Origin: DAIDKA01 sp035487155
GTDB lineage: Bacteria > Pseudomonadota > Gammaproteobacteria > Steroidobacterales > Steroidobacteraceae
Reading direction: 5' to 3'
Assembly: GCA_035487155.1 (NCBI GenBank)
Contig: DATHMK010000037.1
Coordinates: forward strand, 62,001-126,000
DNA length: 64,000 nt
How positions within the stretch are numbered: the stretch's first letter is position 1; the number at the start of each line of letters is the position of its first letter. The notes below the pieces were generated by a model. It was not told where the DNA came from. It saw only the letters and a list, made by a program, of their open reading frames with translations, and ran no database searches. The translations under genes and the position numbers were made by a program. Shown in pieces: positions 1 to 9,177 of this stretch.

Positions 1-975
1 GTGCTCAGCGGCTACCTGGTCGGCGGCGTGGTGATCAGGGATTTCGCAAGCTTCCAGCCGCGCCGCTACGCCATCGCCCGCCTCGCGCGCATCTACATCG
101 TGCTGATCCCCGCGCTGCTGCTCACCATGCTCATCGATGGCGCGGTGTTCCACTTCGATCATCTCAATCCCCTGTTCAGCCAGGTGTGGCAGGGTGGGGC
201 GCTCGGTGACACGCCGATCTTCTCCCGCTACACCCTGGCGCGCGCCATCGCGGCGGTGTTCTGCCTCGAACCGCTGATCTCGCCGCCCATCGGATCGGCC
301 GGCAGCCTCTGGAGCCTCGGCAACGAGTGGATCTACTACTTCGCCTTCCCCGCCCTGTTCGCCGCGGGGTTCCGCCTGGGAGGATTCAGGACGGCAACCG
401 TCCTGGCCTTCGGGTCGGCGGTGCTGGTGGCCCTGGTCAGTCGCATGGAAGCGGCCTTCTGGCTGGTATGGCTGGCAGGCGCCTACGCCAATGCGGTGGA
501 CCTGCGGCGCCTGCTGCGCTTGGCGCTGCTGAGGCGCCTCGTGCATCACGCGGGCATGGCGGCAGGCATCGTCGGGGTCGCCCTGGGCGCGTGGCTGGGG
601 ATGCGAACTGCCATCCTGCTCATCGGCGTCGCGGGCTTCGTGGTGCTGGCGGCAGGCGCCACCGATGAACATCTGTCGGCACGGAAGCTCGACAAATCAC
701 TGGCACGCTTTTCCTACTCGCTGTACGTGACCCACCTGCAGGTCATGACCCTGCTGGCCGCGATCCTGTTTCGCTGCGGACTGCTGGCGCCAACCGGAAT
801 CGTCTCGCCGCTGGCCGTCATCGGGCTGGCCCTGGCGCTGCTGGGGATTGCCATGGCGGTCGCCTTGGGTTTCGCCACCCTGTTCGAAGACCGGACCGCC
901 GATCTTGCGCGCTGGCTGACTCGCCGCTGCAGCGCAACTGTTCCCACCACGGCCGCGGGCATCGCCCAGCAATGA
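1..975 (+). CDS. Acyltransferase family 3 membrane protein (5' truncated by window edge)
   Basis: Integral membrane O-acyltransferase of the OafA/acyltransferase-3 family, which transfers acetyl or other acyl groups to surface or extracellular sugars. The first residues in frame (VLSGYLVGG) match the family's usual FFVLSGFLI motif, which normally lies about 40-50 residues into the protein, so the real start is left of the window. A basic patch follows (FQPRRYAIARLARIYI), then repeated hydrophobic segments and the terminal SYSLYVTHL motif typical of the last helices. The stop overlaps the start of the next gene (ATGA), indicating translational coupling. Its position beside the polysaccharide operon suggests a role in acylating that polymer; this is inference. 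Confidence 0.85.
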   Translation: MLSGYLVGGVVIRDFASFQPRRYAIARLARIYIVLIPALLLTMLIDGAVFHFDHLNPLFSQVWQGGALGDTPIFSRYTLARAIAAVFCLEPLISPPIGSAGSLWSLGNEWIYYFAFPALFAAGFRLGGFRTATVLAFGSAVLVALVSRMEAAFWLVWLAGAYANAVDLRRLLRLALLRRLVHHAGMAAGIVGVALGAWLGMRTAILLIGVAGFVVLAAGATDEHLSARKLDKSLARFSYSLYVTHLQVMTLLAAILFRCGLLAPTGIVSPLAVIGLALALLGIAMAVALGFATLFEDRTADLARWLTRRCSATVPTTAAGIAQQ

Positions 976-3581
976 GCCTGCGCTCGGCGGCGGCAATCCT
1001 GGGACTGCTCGCCAGCGGCGGCGCGGTTCACGGCGCCGCGCCAATGATCATGCACACGCCCGGCTATGAATCCCCGGTCCGTGCCGACCCGGATGATCTG
1101 ATCATGATCGGCGGCACGGGTTTTGACGCTTCGGATCAGGTGGTCTATGTGGCGGCGAATGGGCCCGCCGCCGATTCGCATCCCGAGGCGCTGCCGCGGC
1201 ACTCCGATGCCACGCGCGGCCGCGCACCGGTCGTTCAGGTCGGGGATCCGCCCTATGCCATCACCGTACGGATGCCTCCTCAGATCCTCAAGGGCCGCGC
1301 CTATCGACTCTGGGTGGTCAATGCGCGCAACGAATGGAGCGACGCCCTTGCCATCAACGACCCCAGACCCCAATGGTTCAGCCCCGCCTACGTCTATGCA
1401 ACGGCCGACGTGGCGAAGCTCGGGCGACGGCTGCGGGTGATCGGCCGCAACCTCACGACGGAGGCGGCAGCGCTGACGCGCATCCGCCTGCTCGGTCCCC
1501 ACGATTACGAACTCGCCACTGTGCCGGCTCCCGCCCGATCTTCGGTCATGGCGCAGTATGTCGCCGAGGCCGTGCTGCCCGCGGCACTGCTGCCGGGCCG
1601 CTACCGCGTCAGTGCGCGACGCTCCGACGGCGACTGGGTTGAGATCCCCGAGCAGCGACTCGAAGTTCGTGCGGATCCCCGGCCGCAGCGTGAGTTCACG
1701 CTTGGCGATCCGCGCTTCGGCGCCTGCCATCCCGACGATACCCTGGACGACAGCGAATGCTTTGCGCGACTGCTGGAAGCCGTGTCTCGGGCCGGTGCAG
1801 CAACCATTGTCATTCCGCGAGGAACATGGCTGCTATCCACTCAGGCCGCGCGCGCCAGCGCTGATGACGGATTCGTGCTGCAACACGATGTGCAGCTGCG
1901 CGCAGCCGTGCCCGGAGCCAGTGTCATCCGCAGGCACGAAGCGGTTGATCCGCGGCATTCCGGTCCCCTCCTGACCCTGACCGGTCGCAACCTGGTGTCC
2001 GGCGTCACCTTTATGGATGATGCGCGGTTCAAGTCGCTGGCCGAGTCGCGCCCCATGCTGCGGCTGGGCCCGCTGAATGACCGCCTGAGCGTCTCTGATT
2101 CACATGAGGTCGCCGATGTCGTCATTACCGGAAATGTCTTTCTGCCGGTGGGTATCGCGATCACCGATGATGCCGCCCGGCCGCTGTCACGCATCTTCAT
2201 CACCGGTAATCGCTTCGGTGCCTACTCGGAAGCCCTGAACCTTCCCGGCGGCGCTTTTCACGCCGGTGTTCCGTTTCGCCTGGACGACTCCATCGTGCGC
2301 GCGAACCGCTTCATCCCCGGCAGCTACCTCGACCTGGCGGCGCGCCAGGGCACGATCGCCAGCGAAATCGGCGCCGCCCGGCGCCTGGACTTCAGTGCGA
2401 ACATTGCCGATGGCAGCAGCAGCGCCGCGCTGCAGGATCCATCCGATCCGAAGGGATTTCGCGCCGCCTTCTTCTGGAACATGAACAACAACCTCGAGAA
2501 TCTGCTGATTGCGCAGAACCAGGTGAGCTGCTCCGGCGACAAGGATGGGGACGGGGAGGCCATTGCCTTCGACGGCAGCGGCAACACCTTCGGCTTCAAG
2601 GATGCGCCCGTGATCAGCGCGGCCGGGGATGAGCGGATCACCGTGAGTGCTTCGAGGCTGTCCGACCTGCAGGGTCGGGCGCTGCCGCGCGCTGCCTATT
2701 ATCGCGGCCACTGGCTGCAGATCGTCGACGGCCCCGGAGTCGGTCAGGTGCGCCGGATCATCGGTTATGAGGAAGACATCGCGGCAGGCACGCTGACCGT
2801 GCACATCGCGCCGCGTTGGGATGTGCCGCCACGCGGCGGCGTGAGTCGCGTCGCCATCGGCCGCGAGTTCTGGCAGGCATTCGTGGTGGCGAATGAGATC
2901 GATCAACGCCATCCGCCGTGTCAGAAGTCCAATCTCACCGGGCCCAATGGCGGAACCATTGCCATCGCAGGCGCCACGGCCGACTCGGTGGTCGAGGGCA
3001 ACACGCAGTGGGACACCAACGGCATCTACTTCAATCAGACATACACCACCCGCACGCCGTCCTGTCCGGACTGCACCGATGCAACGACCTTCCAGAGCGC
3101 GCTTGAGATCCGCGACAATCGTATCGATGGCGAATATGACTGGTCATCCGACTGCAGCTACGGCGGCATCCTGGGCTCCTACAGCAGCTCGCCGACCCCG
3201 GAATCGCCGCCGCCGACCGTGGGTTTCGGCGTTGCCATCTCGCACAACACCATCAACCACGCCGACAGTTTCCGCGGCGGCGCCATAGACTTTGCGCTGA
3301 CCTGGTATTCCGGTCCGCCACCGGGCAACTGGCCCTACATCCGCAATGCCCTGGTGTTCCACAATCGCCTACGCGACATTACCGCCCCGGCACCGCGGTC
3401 GATCTGCCGCTATGGCCAGACCGACCGGGTCGGCATCCGGATTGCCGGGAAACAAAACGTGCGCGACACGGTGCTGTATGCCAACCGCTGTCAGCAAGTG
3501 GACAAACCCCTGTTCGATTCCGGAGGCCGCACCACCCGAGTGTGCTCCACCACGGATTCTTGCGAGTGTCCCAAACACTAG
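972..3581 (+). CDS. Secreted right-handed beta-helix protein, pectate-lyase-like
   Basis: An 869-residue protein with a cleavable-looking signal peptide (hydrophobic residues 3-22, AAP cleavage region). Residues about 25-240 look like two beta-sandwich modules, the first with an IPT/TIG-like IGGTGF element. From about residue 245 (FGACHPDDTLDDSECF, then an IVIPRGTWLL strand) it resembles the entry of pectate-lyase-type beta-helices, followed by many N-x-F/I turn repeats (ITGNVF, ITGNRF, VRANRF, ISHNTI). It is rich in Cys near the C terminus. Such folds are polysaccharide lyases, hydrolases, epimerases or binding proteins; no catalytic residue can be assigned. It is coupled to the acyltransferase by ATGA and converges on the polysaccharide operon, so it may modify or degrade that polymer. 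Confidence 0.75.
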   Translation: MSLRSAAAILGLLASGGAVHGAAPMIMHTPGYESPVRADPDDLIMIGGTGFDASDQVVYVAANGPAADSHPEALPRHSDATRGRAPVVQVGDPPYAITVRMPPQILKGRAYRLWVVNARNEWSDALAINDPRPQWFSPAYVYATADVAKLGRRLRVIGRNLTTEAAALTRIRLLGPHDYELATVPAPARSSVMAQYVAEAVLPAALLPGRYRVSARRSDGDWVEIPEQRLEVRADPRPQREFTLGDPRFGACHPDDTLDDSECFARLLEAVSRAGAATIVIPRGTWLLSTQAARASADDGFVLQHDVQLRAAVPGASVIRRHEAVDPRHSGPLLTLTGRNLVSGVTFMDDARFKSLAESRPMLRLGPLNDRLSVSDSHEVADVVITGNVFLPVGIAITDDAARPLSRIFITGNRFGAYSEALNLPGGAFHAGVPFRLDDSIVRANRFIPGSYLDLAARQGTIASEIGAARRLDFSANIADGSSSAALQDPSDPKGFRAAFFWNMNNNLENLLIAQNQVSCSGDKDGDGEAIAFDGSGNTFGFKDAPVISAAGDERITVSASRLSDLQGRALPRAAYYRGHWLQIVDGPGVGQVRRIIGYEEDIAAGTLTVHIAPRWDVPPRGGVSRVAIGREFWQAFVVANEIDQRHPPCQKSNLTGPNGGTIAIAGATADSVVEGNTQWDTNGIYFNQTYTTRTPSCPDCTDATTFQSALEIRDNRIDGEYDWSSDCSYGGILGSYSSSPTPESPPPTVGFGVAISHNTINHADSFRGGAIDFALTWYSGPPPGNWPYIRNALVFHNRLRDITAPAPRSICRYGQTDRVGIRIAGKQNVRDTVLYANRCQQVDKPLFDSGGRTTRVCSTTDSCECPKH

Positions 3582-3582
3582 G

Positions 3583-5088
3583 CTAGCGCATGACGTTCGG
3601 GAATCTGTGCAGCAGCTGCGGCCGGCCCGGTTCCAGCACCGTTGGCGCCGGCGCGGCCTGATCGCGGCGGCGCGCGAACAGCAGATGCAGCAGTCCTATC
3701 GCGGCGATGGATCGCATCCATACGACGTAGGAGTTTGGAATCTCGCCCTCAAAGCCAATGCACATGGTCTGAACGGTCGCCACCAGCACCATGAGCCGCG
3801 TCATCGAAACGCCCTGCTCGACGCTGGCGCGTGCACCGACGGCTCCCAGGAAAATGCCGCTCAGTGACATGCCGAAGAAAATGCCCAGCCAGCCGAAATT
3901 CCAGTACAGCTCGCCCAGGTGTGAAATCGAGATATAGGTGTCCTCGTCACTTCTTGCGATCTGCTTGGTGAACAGCTGTCCCACGCTCAAGGAGTCCTTG
4001 TCCGGTGCCAGGATGCGTGGCACGAACGCCATGGGTATGGCCACGAGGCTGCTGCCGTGCAGATAGGGAGTGTCAACACCCACGTGCTGGATGACGGCCG
4101 CCAGGTTGTCCTTGATATAGGCGCGCTCGACAAAGGTCTGGGCACGATCCTCGGCAGCACCCGATTGCACCTTGTCGCGCGATGACAGGGCGATCTGCAG
4201 CACCTTGCCCAGTTCCATGAAGGCCTGCGCGCGATTCAGGCCGCGCACCCCGGTGATCTCCGTGCGATAGGCCTGAAACACGGGAAAGGCCAGAACGATG
4301 AAGGCGATGCCCGCCACCACCCAGCCGCCGGGCAGTTTCCGGTCCACCAGCGTCCGCGTCACGATGACGATGAGTCCGGCGATCAGTGCGGTGGACTTGA
4401 CGTCGGTCACGAAGGCCACGACGACCTGCAGGCCGACCACGGTGATGACGATGCTCGCCCACAGGATGCCGCGGCGCCGGGCGTAGCCGTACGCGAGCAT
4501 CAGCAGCCCCAATGGCTGCAGCAGTTGCAGCAGCAGGAACACGAATGTCAGGTATGCGCCGAGCTCGGCAAAACCGCGCTGGGCCGCCGCGTTGGTTTTC
4601 TCCGGAATGATGAAGACCTGGTAGTACAGAACATCGCCGGTGCCGATTACCCACAGGATCAGGCCCACCGTCAGCAGCGTCGGGACCGGCCACTCGGATC
4701 GCGGCGCCTGGGCCGGTGTCGGATGCATCAGCCGATCCCCCGCCAGATAGCCCAGCAGGGCCAGAAATCCGCCAAGCAGGGCCGCGACTTCGGCTGGCGC
4801 CAGGGCGTTGGCCGACCCTGCGTCTTTGCCGAGGAAGGCGTATTGCACGTCCAGGGCGCCGAAGTGCATGAAATAGGCCCCCATGAACAGGGCCAGCAAA
4901 ATGTAGCGGCTGGTCAGGGTCCGCAGCAGCAGCAGCGGCGCCGAACAGAGGGCGAACAGCGCCGCGCCGTACAGCGCGCGCATGATGGCACCACCCTGCA
5001 GCAGCGCCGCCAGCGCAGCGCCCAGACCGATCGCGAGGTTCAGCACCCAATAGCAGGCCAGGCGGTGTCGCAGCATCCAGGCGGTCAT
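3583..5088 (-). CDS. O-antigen/exopolysaccharide polymerase-like membrane protein (Wzy-type)
   Basis: A polytopic inner-membrane protein of 501 residues with about 11-13 hydrophobic segments and a large extracytoplasmic loop in the second half (roughly residues 280-390, containing PRILAPDKDSLSVGQLF). That layout is typical of Wzy polymerases, which join lipid-linked repeat units in the periplasm; these families are weakly conserved, so the call rests on topology and context. I chose the ATG at 5088 because it overlaps the flippase stop (ATGA) and the upstream extension is arginine/glycine-rich frame noise. It is the last gene of the polysaccharide operon and its stop lies 1 bp from the convergent beta-helix gene. 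Confidence 0.7.
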   Translation of the reverse strand: MTAWMLRHRLACYWVLNLAIGLGAALAALLQGGAIMRALYGAALFALCSAPLLLLRTLTSRYILLALFMGAYFMHFGALDVQYAFLGKDAGSANALAPAEVAALLGGFLALLGYLAGDRLMHPTPAQAPRSEWPVPTLLTVGLILWVIGTGDVLYYQVFIIPEKTNAAAQRGFAELGAYLTFVFLLLQLLQPLGLLMLAYGYARRRGILWASIVITVVGLQVVVAFVTDVKSTALIAGLIVIVTRTLVDRKLPGGWVVAGIAFIVLAFPVFQAYRTEITGVRGLNRAQAFMELGKVLQIALSSRDKVQSGAAEDRAQTFVERAYIKDNLAAVIQHVGVDTPYLHGSSLVAIPMAFVPRILAPDKDSLSVGQLFTKQIARSDEDTYISISHLGELYWNFGWLGIFFGMSLSGIFLGAVGARASVEQGVSMTRLMVLVATVQTMCIGFEGEIPNSYVVWMRSIAAIGLLHLLFARRRDQAAPAPTVLEPGRPQLLHRFPNVMR

Positions 5089-6383
5089 GACACCGCCGGC
5101 CCCGCCGCCCGGATGGTCGGTGCCCGGTGCGCTCCCGCGGCCTCGCGGATGGTGCGCCTGGCCAAAAGCGCCGCCGCCAGGCACTGCATGCCAAAGCACA
5201 CCGGTACCGCGCAGGCTGCACCCTGCAACCCGAAGTTGAGGACGGCCAGGGGCGTGACGATGAGAGTGGTGGAGGCCGCGCACACCTGGATCAGCAGTAC
5301 CCGCCAGGTCCTGCCATAGGCGTAGCACACCCTCTCAAACACATAGGAGACGCACCGGATGCCATAACCCAATGCCACCCAGGGCATGAGCCAGGAGGCA
5401 TGGCGGTAGCCGGGACTGATCAGCACCCGGGCGATGAGATCATGCGTCGCCGCGAACAGCAGTACGCCGGCTGCGCACAGCAGGCACACCCCCGCCAGCC
5501 ACAGCCACAGCAGTCGCCGCGCGCGCTCCTGGTCGCCATGGCTGACCGCCGTCTGATATACCGGGCGTATGGCCTGTTCCGCCGCGCTGCTGAGGATCAT
5601 GAACGGGCTGTACGCCAGACCGTAGACCGCGGCGTACAGGCCTGCATCGCTGACACTGAGCGCCGCGCCGATGATGTAGCGATCACCCAGCGTCGTCACC
5701 CAGGTCAGAAGTCCCAGCGGAATGAGCGGCAGCGCGTAACTCCACATGGCCATATCCAGCGCGCGCGCCTGCGACGGCGGCACCGCCGCCGGGGCGCGGG
5801 CCGGCCACAGATTCCTGGACCACAGCAGCGACAGCGTGGCGGAGGTCAGCACGTAGCCGGCGAGCGCCGCCATCGCCCCATGGCCGGCCAAGAGGACCGC
5901 GGCGGCCGCGGCCAGCGGCCGGAACCATGCATCGCAGGCCGACCACAGTCCATAGCGGCGCTGCTCACGCGCGGCGTTCAGCAGACTCAGGCAGGAGGTG
6001 CGCCAGCATTCCAGTGCGAACAGCAGCAGCACCAGTACCACCAGCCCGGGTGAACCGCGGCGGCTCAGGCTGTAATAGGCGCCGCCGATCAGCGCCACCA
6101 GCGTGATCCAGGGAAGCAAGCGGCGCAAGCCGCGCCACAGCGAGTCGCGCAGTTCGCACAGGCGCTCGGCGCTGTACCTTGGATAGAAGTGGATGGCTGC
6201 CTGGGTCAGCGGGGCGGTCACCAGGTTGCCCGACAGCACTGACATTCCCAGGGCCAGCGACAGTACGCCGTACTGGGCAGGGGCCAGCATCTGCGTGAGC
6301 AGCCGCACGCCCACCAGGGTGCCGAGCGCGCTGAGCGCCTGCCCGGCCACGACCCAGAACACCTCAGACCTGAAGCGCGTCAC
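5085..6383 (-). CDS. Polysaccharide flippase (Wzx/MATE-like oligosaccharide flippase)
   Basis: A 432-residue membrane protein with about 12-14 hydrophobic helices and a start like VFWVVAGQALSALGTLVGVRLLTQMLAPAQYG split over helix 1, which is characteristic of Wzx-type flippases of the polysaccharide biosynthesis family. These move undecaprenyl-linked repeat units to the periplasmic face. The GTG at 6383 is chosen because it gives exactly this N terminus; it lies 20 bp inside the end of the glycosyltransferase gene. The stop overlaps the polymerase start. A flippase and a polymerase side by side indicate Wzx/Wzy-dependent assembly. Confidence 0.82.
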   Translation of the reverse strand: MTRFRSEVFWVVAGQALSALGTLVGVRLLTQMLAPAQYGVLSLALGMSVLSGNLVTAPLTQAAIHFYPRYSAERLCELRDSLWRGLRRLLPWITLVALIGGAYYSLSRRGSPGLVVLVLLLFALECWRTSCLSLLNAAREQRRYGLWSACDAWFRPLAAAAAVLLAGHGAMAALAGYVLTSATLSLLWSRNLWPARAPAAVPPSQARALDMAMWSYALPLIPLGLLTWVTTLGDRYIIGAALSVSDAGLYAAVYGLAYSPFMILSSAAEQAIRPVYQTAVSHGDQERARRLLWLWLAGVCLLCAAGVLLFAATHDLIARVLISPGYRHASWLMPWVALGYGIRCVSYVFERVCYAYGRTWRVLLIQVCAASTTLIVTPLAVLNFGLQGAACAVPVCFGMQCLAAALLARRTIREAAGAHRAPTIRAAGPAVS

Positions 6384-7515
6384 GGTACATCTCACAGGTC
6401 CTGCGGGCGATGCCCTCCCATGACAGCTGAGCGCGGGCGAACGCCCGTCCCGCCTGACCCTGGCGGTGGCGCGCCGCAGGGTCCGCCATGAGCTGCCGCA
6501 CCGCGGCCGCAAATTGCTGCGGCTCGCCGCCGCTGATGAGCCCGGCGCCGGCCTGCGCCACCAGCTCCCCGGCCCCCACATCGGGTGTGACGATGACCGG
6601 ACAGCCCATGGCCATCGCCTCGGCCACGACCATGCCGAAATTCTCCGAATAGGACGGCAGCACGAACAGCTCGGCGTGCGCGTACAGCGCCCACTTGTCC
6701 GCATCGCTGGCCGGCCCCACGAACAGCACGCGCTCGGCGATGCCCAGTTCGCGCGCCAGGGCCTCGAGCTTGCCCTGATAGCCCTCATCATCGTTGCCCG
6801 CGATCACCAGCGGCAGATCCGGCACCGCCTGCCAGGCCCGCAGCAGGCGGTCCAGGCCCTTCTTCCAACTGATGCGGCTGAGAAACAATGCATAGCTTGG
6901 AGGCAGCTCACTGAATGGCCCGTGACTCAATAGCGGTGGTTGTTCCGGAAACGACACCCCGTTGGGGATGGTGACGATCGGGGCATCGAGGAACTTCTGG
7001 GCCCGCAGTTCCTCCGCCTCGCTGCGCGCCGTGACATGCAGCCGCGCCGCCTGCGAGAGCGTGCGCCGCTCGATCAGTGCAACCCAGGCGTGCTTGAGCC
7101 AGCGGCTCCTGCGGCGAATGATGTCGCGCACCAGCATGCCGCGGGGCGCCACGATGTAGGGAATGCCGGCCTTGCGCGCCGCTCGGGCCGCTGTCCAGGT
7201 CGGCCACAGGAACACGGAGTGCAGATGGACGACATCGAAGCCGGCGACATCGCGACGCAGCTGGCGCGCCAGCCCGGGCGCCACATGCAGACGGCGCAGG
7301 CGCGGAACCTGGAAATACCAGACCTGCACGCCATCCACGTCCACCGGTGTGTTCAGCGGCACCGACAGGTCGAGCGGGCCGTCCATGCTGGTGGTGTAGA
7401 CATGGACTTCATGGCCCAGGCGCGTCAGTGCCACGGCCAGTCCATGCACGGAGCGAATCGGTCCGCCATAGCGCACCGCGGGCCAGTAGCTGGGCACGAC
7501 GTGCAGTATGCGCAT
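6364..7515 (-). CDS. Glycosyltransferase family 4 (GT-B fold)
   Basis: A 383-residue cytoplasmic glycosyltransferase. The N terminus MRILHVVPSYWPAVRYGG is the usual GT4 acceptor-domain opening with the glycine-rich loop. The C-terminal donor domain holds the E-x7-E motif (SENFGMVVAEAMAMGCPVI) that contacts the nucleotide sugar. The ATG at 7515 is chosen because it overlaps the stop of the upstream ATPase gene (ATGA) and starts the conserved fold; a longer reading adds 58 residues of frame noise. It probably adds one sugar to the repeat unit. It is the only glycosyltransferase visible in the operon, so others, including the priming enzyme, must lie elsewhere. Confidence 0.88.
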   Translation of the reverse strand: MRILHVVPSYWPAVRYGGPIRSVHGLAVALTRLGHEVHVYTTSMDGPLDLSVPLNTPVDVDGVQVWYFQVPRLRRLHVAPGLARQLRRDVAGFDVVHLHSVFLWPTWTAARAARKAGIPYIVAPRGMLVRDIIRRRSRWLKHAWVALIERRTLSQAARLHVTARSEAEELRAQKFLDAPIVTIPNGVSFPEQPPLLSHGPFSELPPSYALFLSRISWKKGLDRLLRAWQAVPDLPLVIAGNDDEGYQGKLEALARELGIAERVLFVGPASDADKWALYAHAELFVLPSYSENFGMVVAEAMAMGCPVIVTPDVGAGELVAQAGAGLISGGEPQQFAAAVRQLMADPAARHRQGQAGRAFARAQLSWEGIARRTCEMYRDALQV

Positions 7516-8342
7516 CAGCCGGCGCAGGCACGCAGCGGCAGCACACTGCCGGCGCGATCCTGCACCACCTGTGCGATGACTTGCGCGTCGATGTCGGCAC
7601 GCTGCTCCGCGAAGCCGTACAGCAGCGCGTTGTCGCACAGGATGTTGATCACGCGCGGCGTACCGCCACCGGCCTCGTGTACGCGGCACACGGCCTCGGG
7701 TGTGAACAGGCTGGGCGAGCCGCCCGCGACCTTGAGACGGTGGCGGACATAGTCCTGGGTTTCCCCGGCGTGCAGGGTGCCGACGTGATAGTCCATGAGG
7801 ATGCGCTGCGCGAACTGGCGCAGCTGCGCGCTGCCCAGGGTCGCGCGCAGCTCCGGCTGGCCCACCAGAATCACCTGCAGCAGCATTTCCCGGCCGGCAT
7901 TGAGATTGGACAGCACGCGCAGCTCTTCGAGCTGCGGGGTGCTCAGATTCTGGGCCTCATCGATCACCAGCAGCAGGCGCCGGCCGGCCTGGGATTCGCT
8001 GCGGGCCAGCGTCACGAACTGGCGGTAGCACTGCGTCGGCAGGGTGGCGGCCTCCGCGCCCAGGGCTTCGATGATCCAGGGCAGCAGCGCACCCATGCCG
8101 GGATGGATGTTGGACAGGTAGCCCACGCGCAGGCCTGAACCGGGTCGATCCAGGAAATGCTGCACCAGGGTGGTCTTGCCACAGCCCACCTCTCCGGTGA
8201 CCAGGGCAAAACCGGCGCTTTCGTGGATGGCGTACTGCAGCAGCGTCAGGGCATGGCGGTGGTGCCGCCCCAGGTACAGGAAGGCGGGATCCGGAGAGAG
8301 CGCAAAGGGTTTGACGGACAGGCCGTAGAACTGCTCGTACAT
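7515..8342 (-). CDS. XrtA/PEP-CTERM system-associated ATPase (ExeA/GspA-like)
   Basis: A 275-residue AAA-type ATPase with Walker A GEVGCGKTTL (about residues 50-59) and Walker B LLLVIDEAQNLS. The opening MYEQFYGLSVKPFALSPDP is typical of the ExeA-like ATPase that accompanies XrtA-type exopolysaccharide loci. Its biochemical role in these loci is not established; ExeA relatives help assemble secretion machinery. It is 13 bp downstream of the BY-kinase gene and ATGA-coupled to the glycosyltransferase, inside one operon. The ending is slightly short after RAGSVLPLRACAG but the ATPase domain is complete. Confidence 0.88.
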   Translation of the reverse strand: MYEQFYGLSVKPFALSPDPAFLYLGRHHRHALTLLQYAIHESAGFALVTGEVGCGKTTLVQHFLDRPGSGLRVGYLSNIHPGMGALLPWIIEALGAEAATLPTQCYRQFVTLARSESQAGRRLLLVIDEAQNLSTPQLEELRVLSNLNAGREMLLQVILVGQPELRATLGSAQLRQFAQRILMDYHVGTLHAGETQDYVRHRLKVAGGSPSLFTPEAVCRVHEAGGGTPRVINILCDNALLYGFAEQRADIDAQVIAQVVQDRAGSVLPLRACAG

Positions 8343-8355
8343 GGGGTACGGCGCC

Positions 8356-9177
8356 TTAGTAGGCGCGCTTCTCCGATTCGGTGGAGCGGTTCAGAACCGT
8401 ACCGATCACTCGGGTATTGCCCAGCAGTTCCAGCACCCGGCTGACATCTTCGCGCCGCGTGCGTCCCTCGGTGACCACCAGCACCACGGCATCCAGGCTG
8501 GGTGCGAGGGTGATGGCGTCGTCGCTGAGCAGCACCGGTGGCAGGTCAACGATCATCAGGCGCCCCGGATCGCGCTCCTTGAGATCCTGGAACATCCGGG
8601 TCGTCGTGACGCGTGCCAGGGCCTCGGAGCTGTCGGGAACCGGGTGCAGCGTGGGTAGCACGAACAGGCGCTCGGCACCCTCCAGCCCACACCACAGGTC
8701 TTCGAGCTTGGCGATGCCGGCGAACCAGCTCTCCAGACCCTGATCCAGCGCCAGACCCAGTGTCCTGGCGATGCTCGGTCGCTTCAGATCAAGGTCCATC
8801 AGCATCACCGACTGGTTCGGTTCGGCGGCGAGCCCCAGCGCCAGATTGATGGCCGTCAGAGTCTTGCCCTCACCATTGGCAGCACTGATGACGCCAATGG
8901 TGGACAGGTGATGGCTGCGGGCGCGCTGCAGTACCTGGGTGCGCAGCATCCGGTAGGCCTGGGCGGCCGGGCGCCGATCCGCCCAGTCGACGACGCGGTT
9001 CTCACGCAGCGCCGTCCAGTCCACGGCCAGGCGGCGCGCGGGCTCCATGGGCGGCGGCGTGAACTCGCGGCGTACCGCCGTGCGCTCGGCCACCGCGACC
9101 TCATCGGCGTTGGCCGTGGGACGGTGAATGGCGGCCAGATCCAGCGCGCGTTGCAGCTTGTCCATGTTGGCGTTCAT
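8356..9177 (-). CDS. BY-type tyrosine autokinase of the exopolysaccharide system
   Basis: A cytoplasmic P-loop kinase of 273 residues that would act with the adjacent chain-length protein to control polymer length and export. Walker A is ANGEGKTLTA, Walker A' is VMLMDLDLKRPSI and Walker B is LMIVDLPPVLL. An RxxR-type interface (AQAYRMLRTQVL) precedes the P-loop as in other bacterial tyrosine kinases. The C-terminal tail is very short: only one tyrosine, the last residue, remains where many BY-kinases carry a cluster. Its start abuts the stop of the chain-length gene. A second ATG four codons in (9165) is equally possible. Confidence 0.88.
   Translation of the reverse strand: MNANMDKLQRALDLAAIHRPTANADEVAVAERTAVRREFTPPPMEPARRLAVDWTALRENRVVDWADRRPAAQAYRMLRTQVLQRARSHHLSTIGVISAANGEGKTLTAINLALGLAAEPNQSVMLMDLDLKRPSIARTLGLALDQGLESWFAGIAKLEDLWCGLEGAERLFVLPTLHPVPDSSEALARVTTTRMFQDLKERDPGRLMIVDLPPVLLSDDAITLAPSLDAVVLVVTEGRTRREDVSRVLELLGNTRVIGTVLNRSTESEKRAY

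Noticed and set aside
5089..5328. 80-codon N-terminal extension of the polymerase gene
   Set aside because: It is the flippase gene read in another frame; the ATG at 5088 makes the ATGA junction seen throughout the operon.
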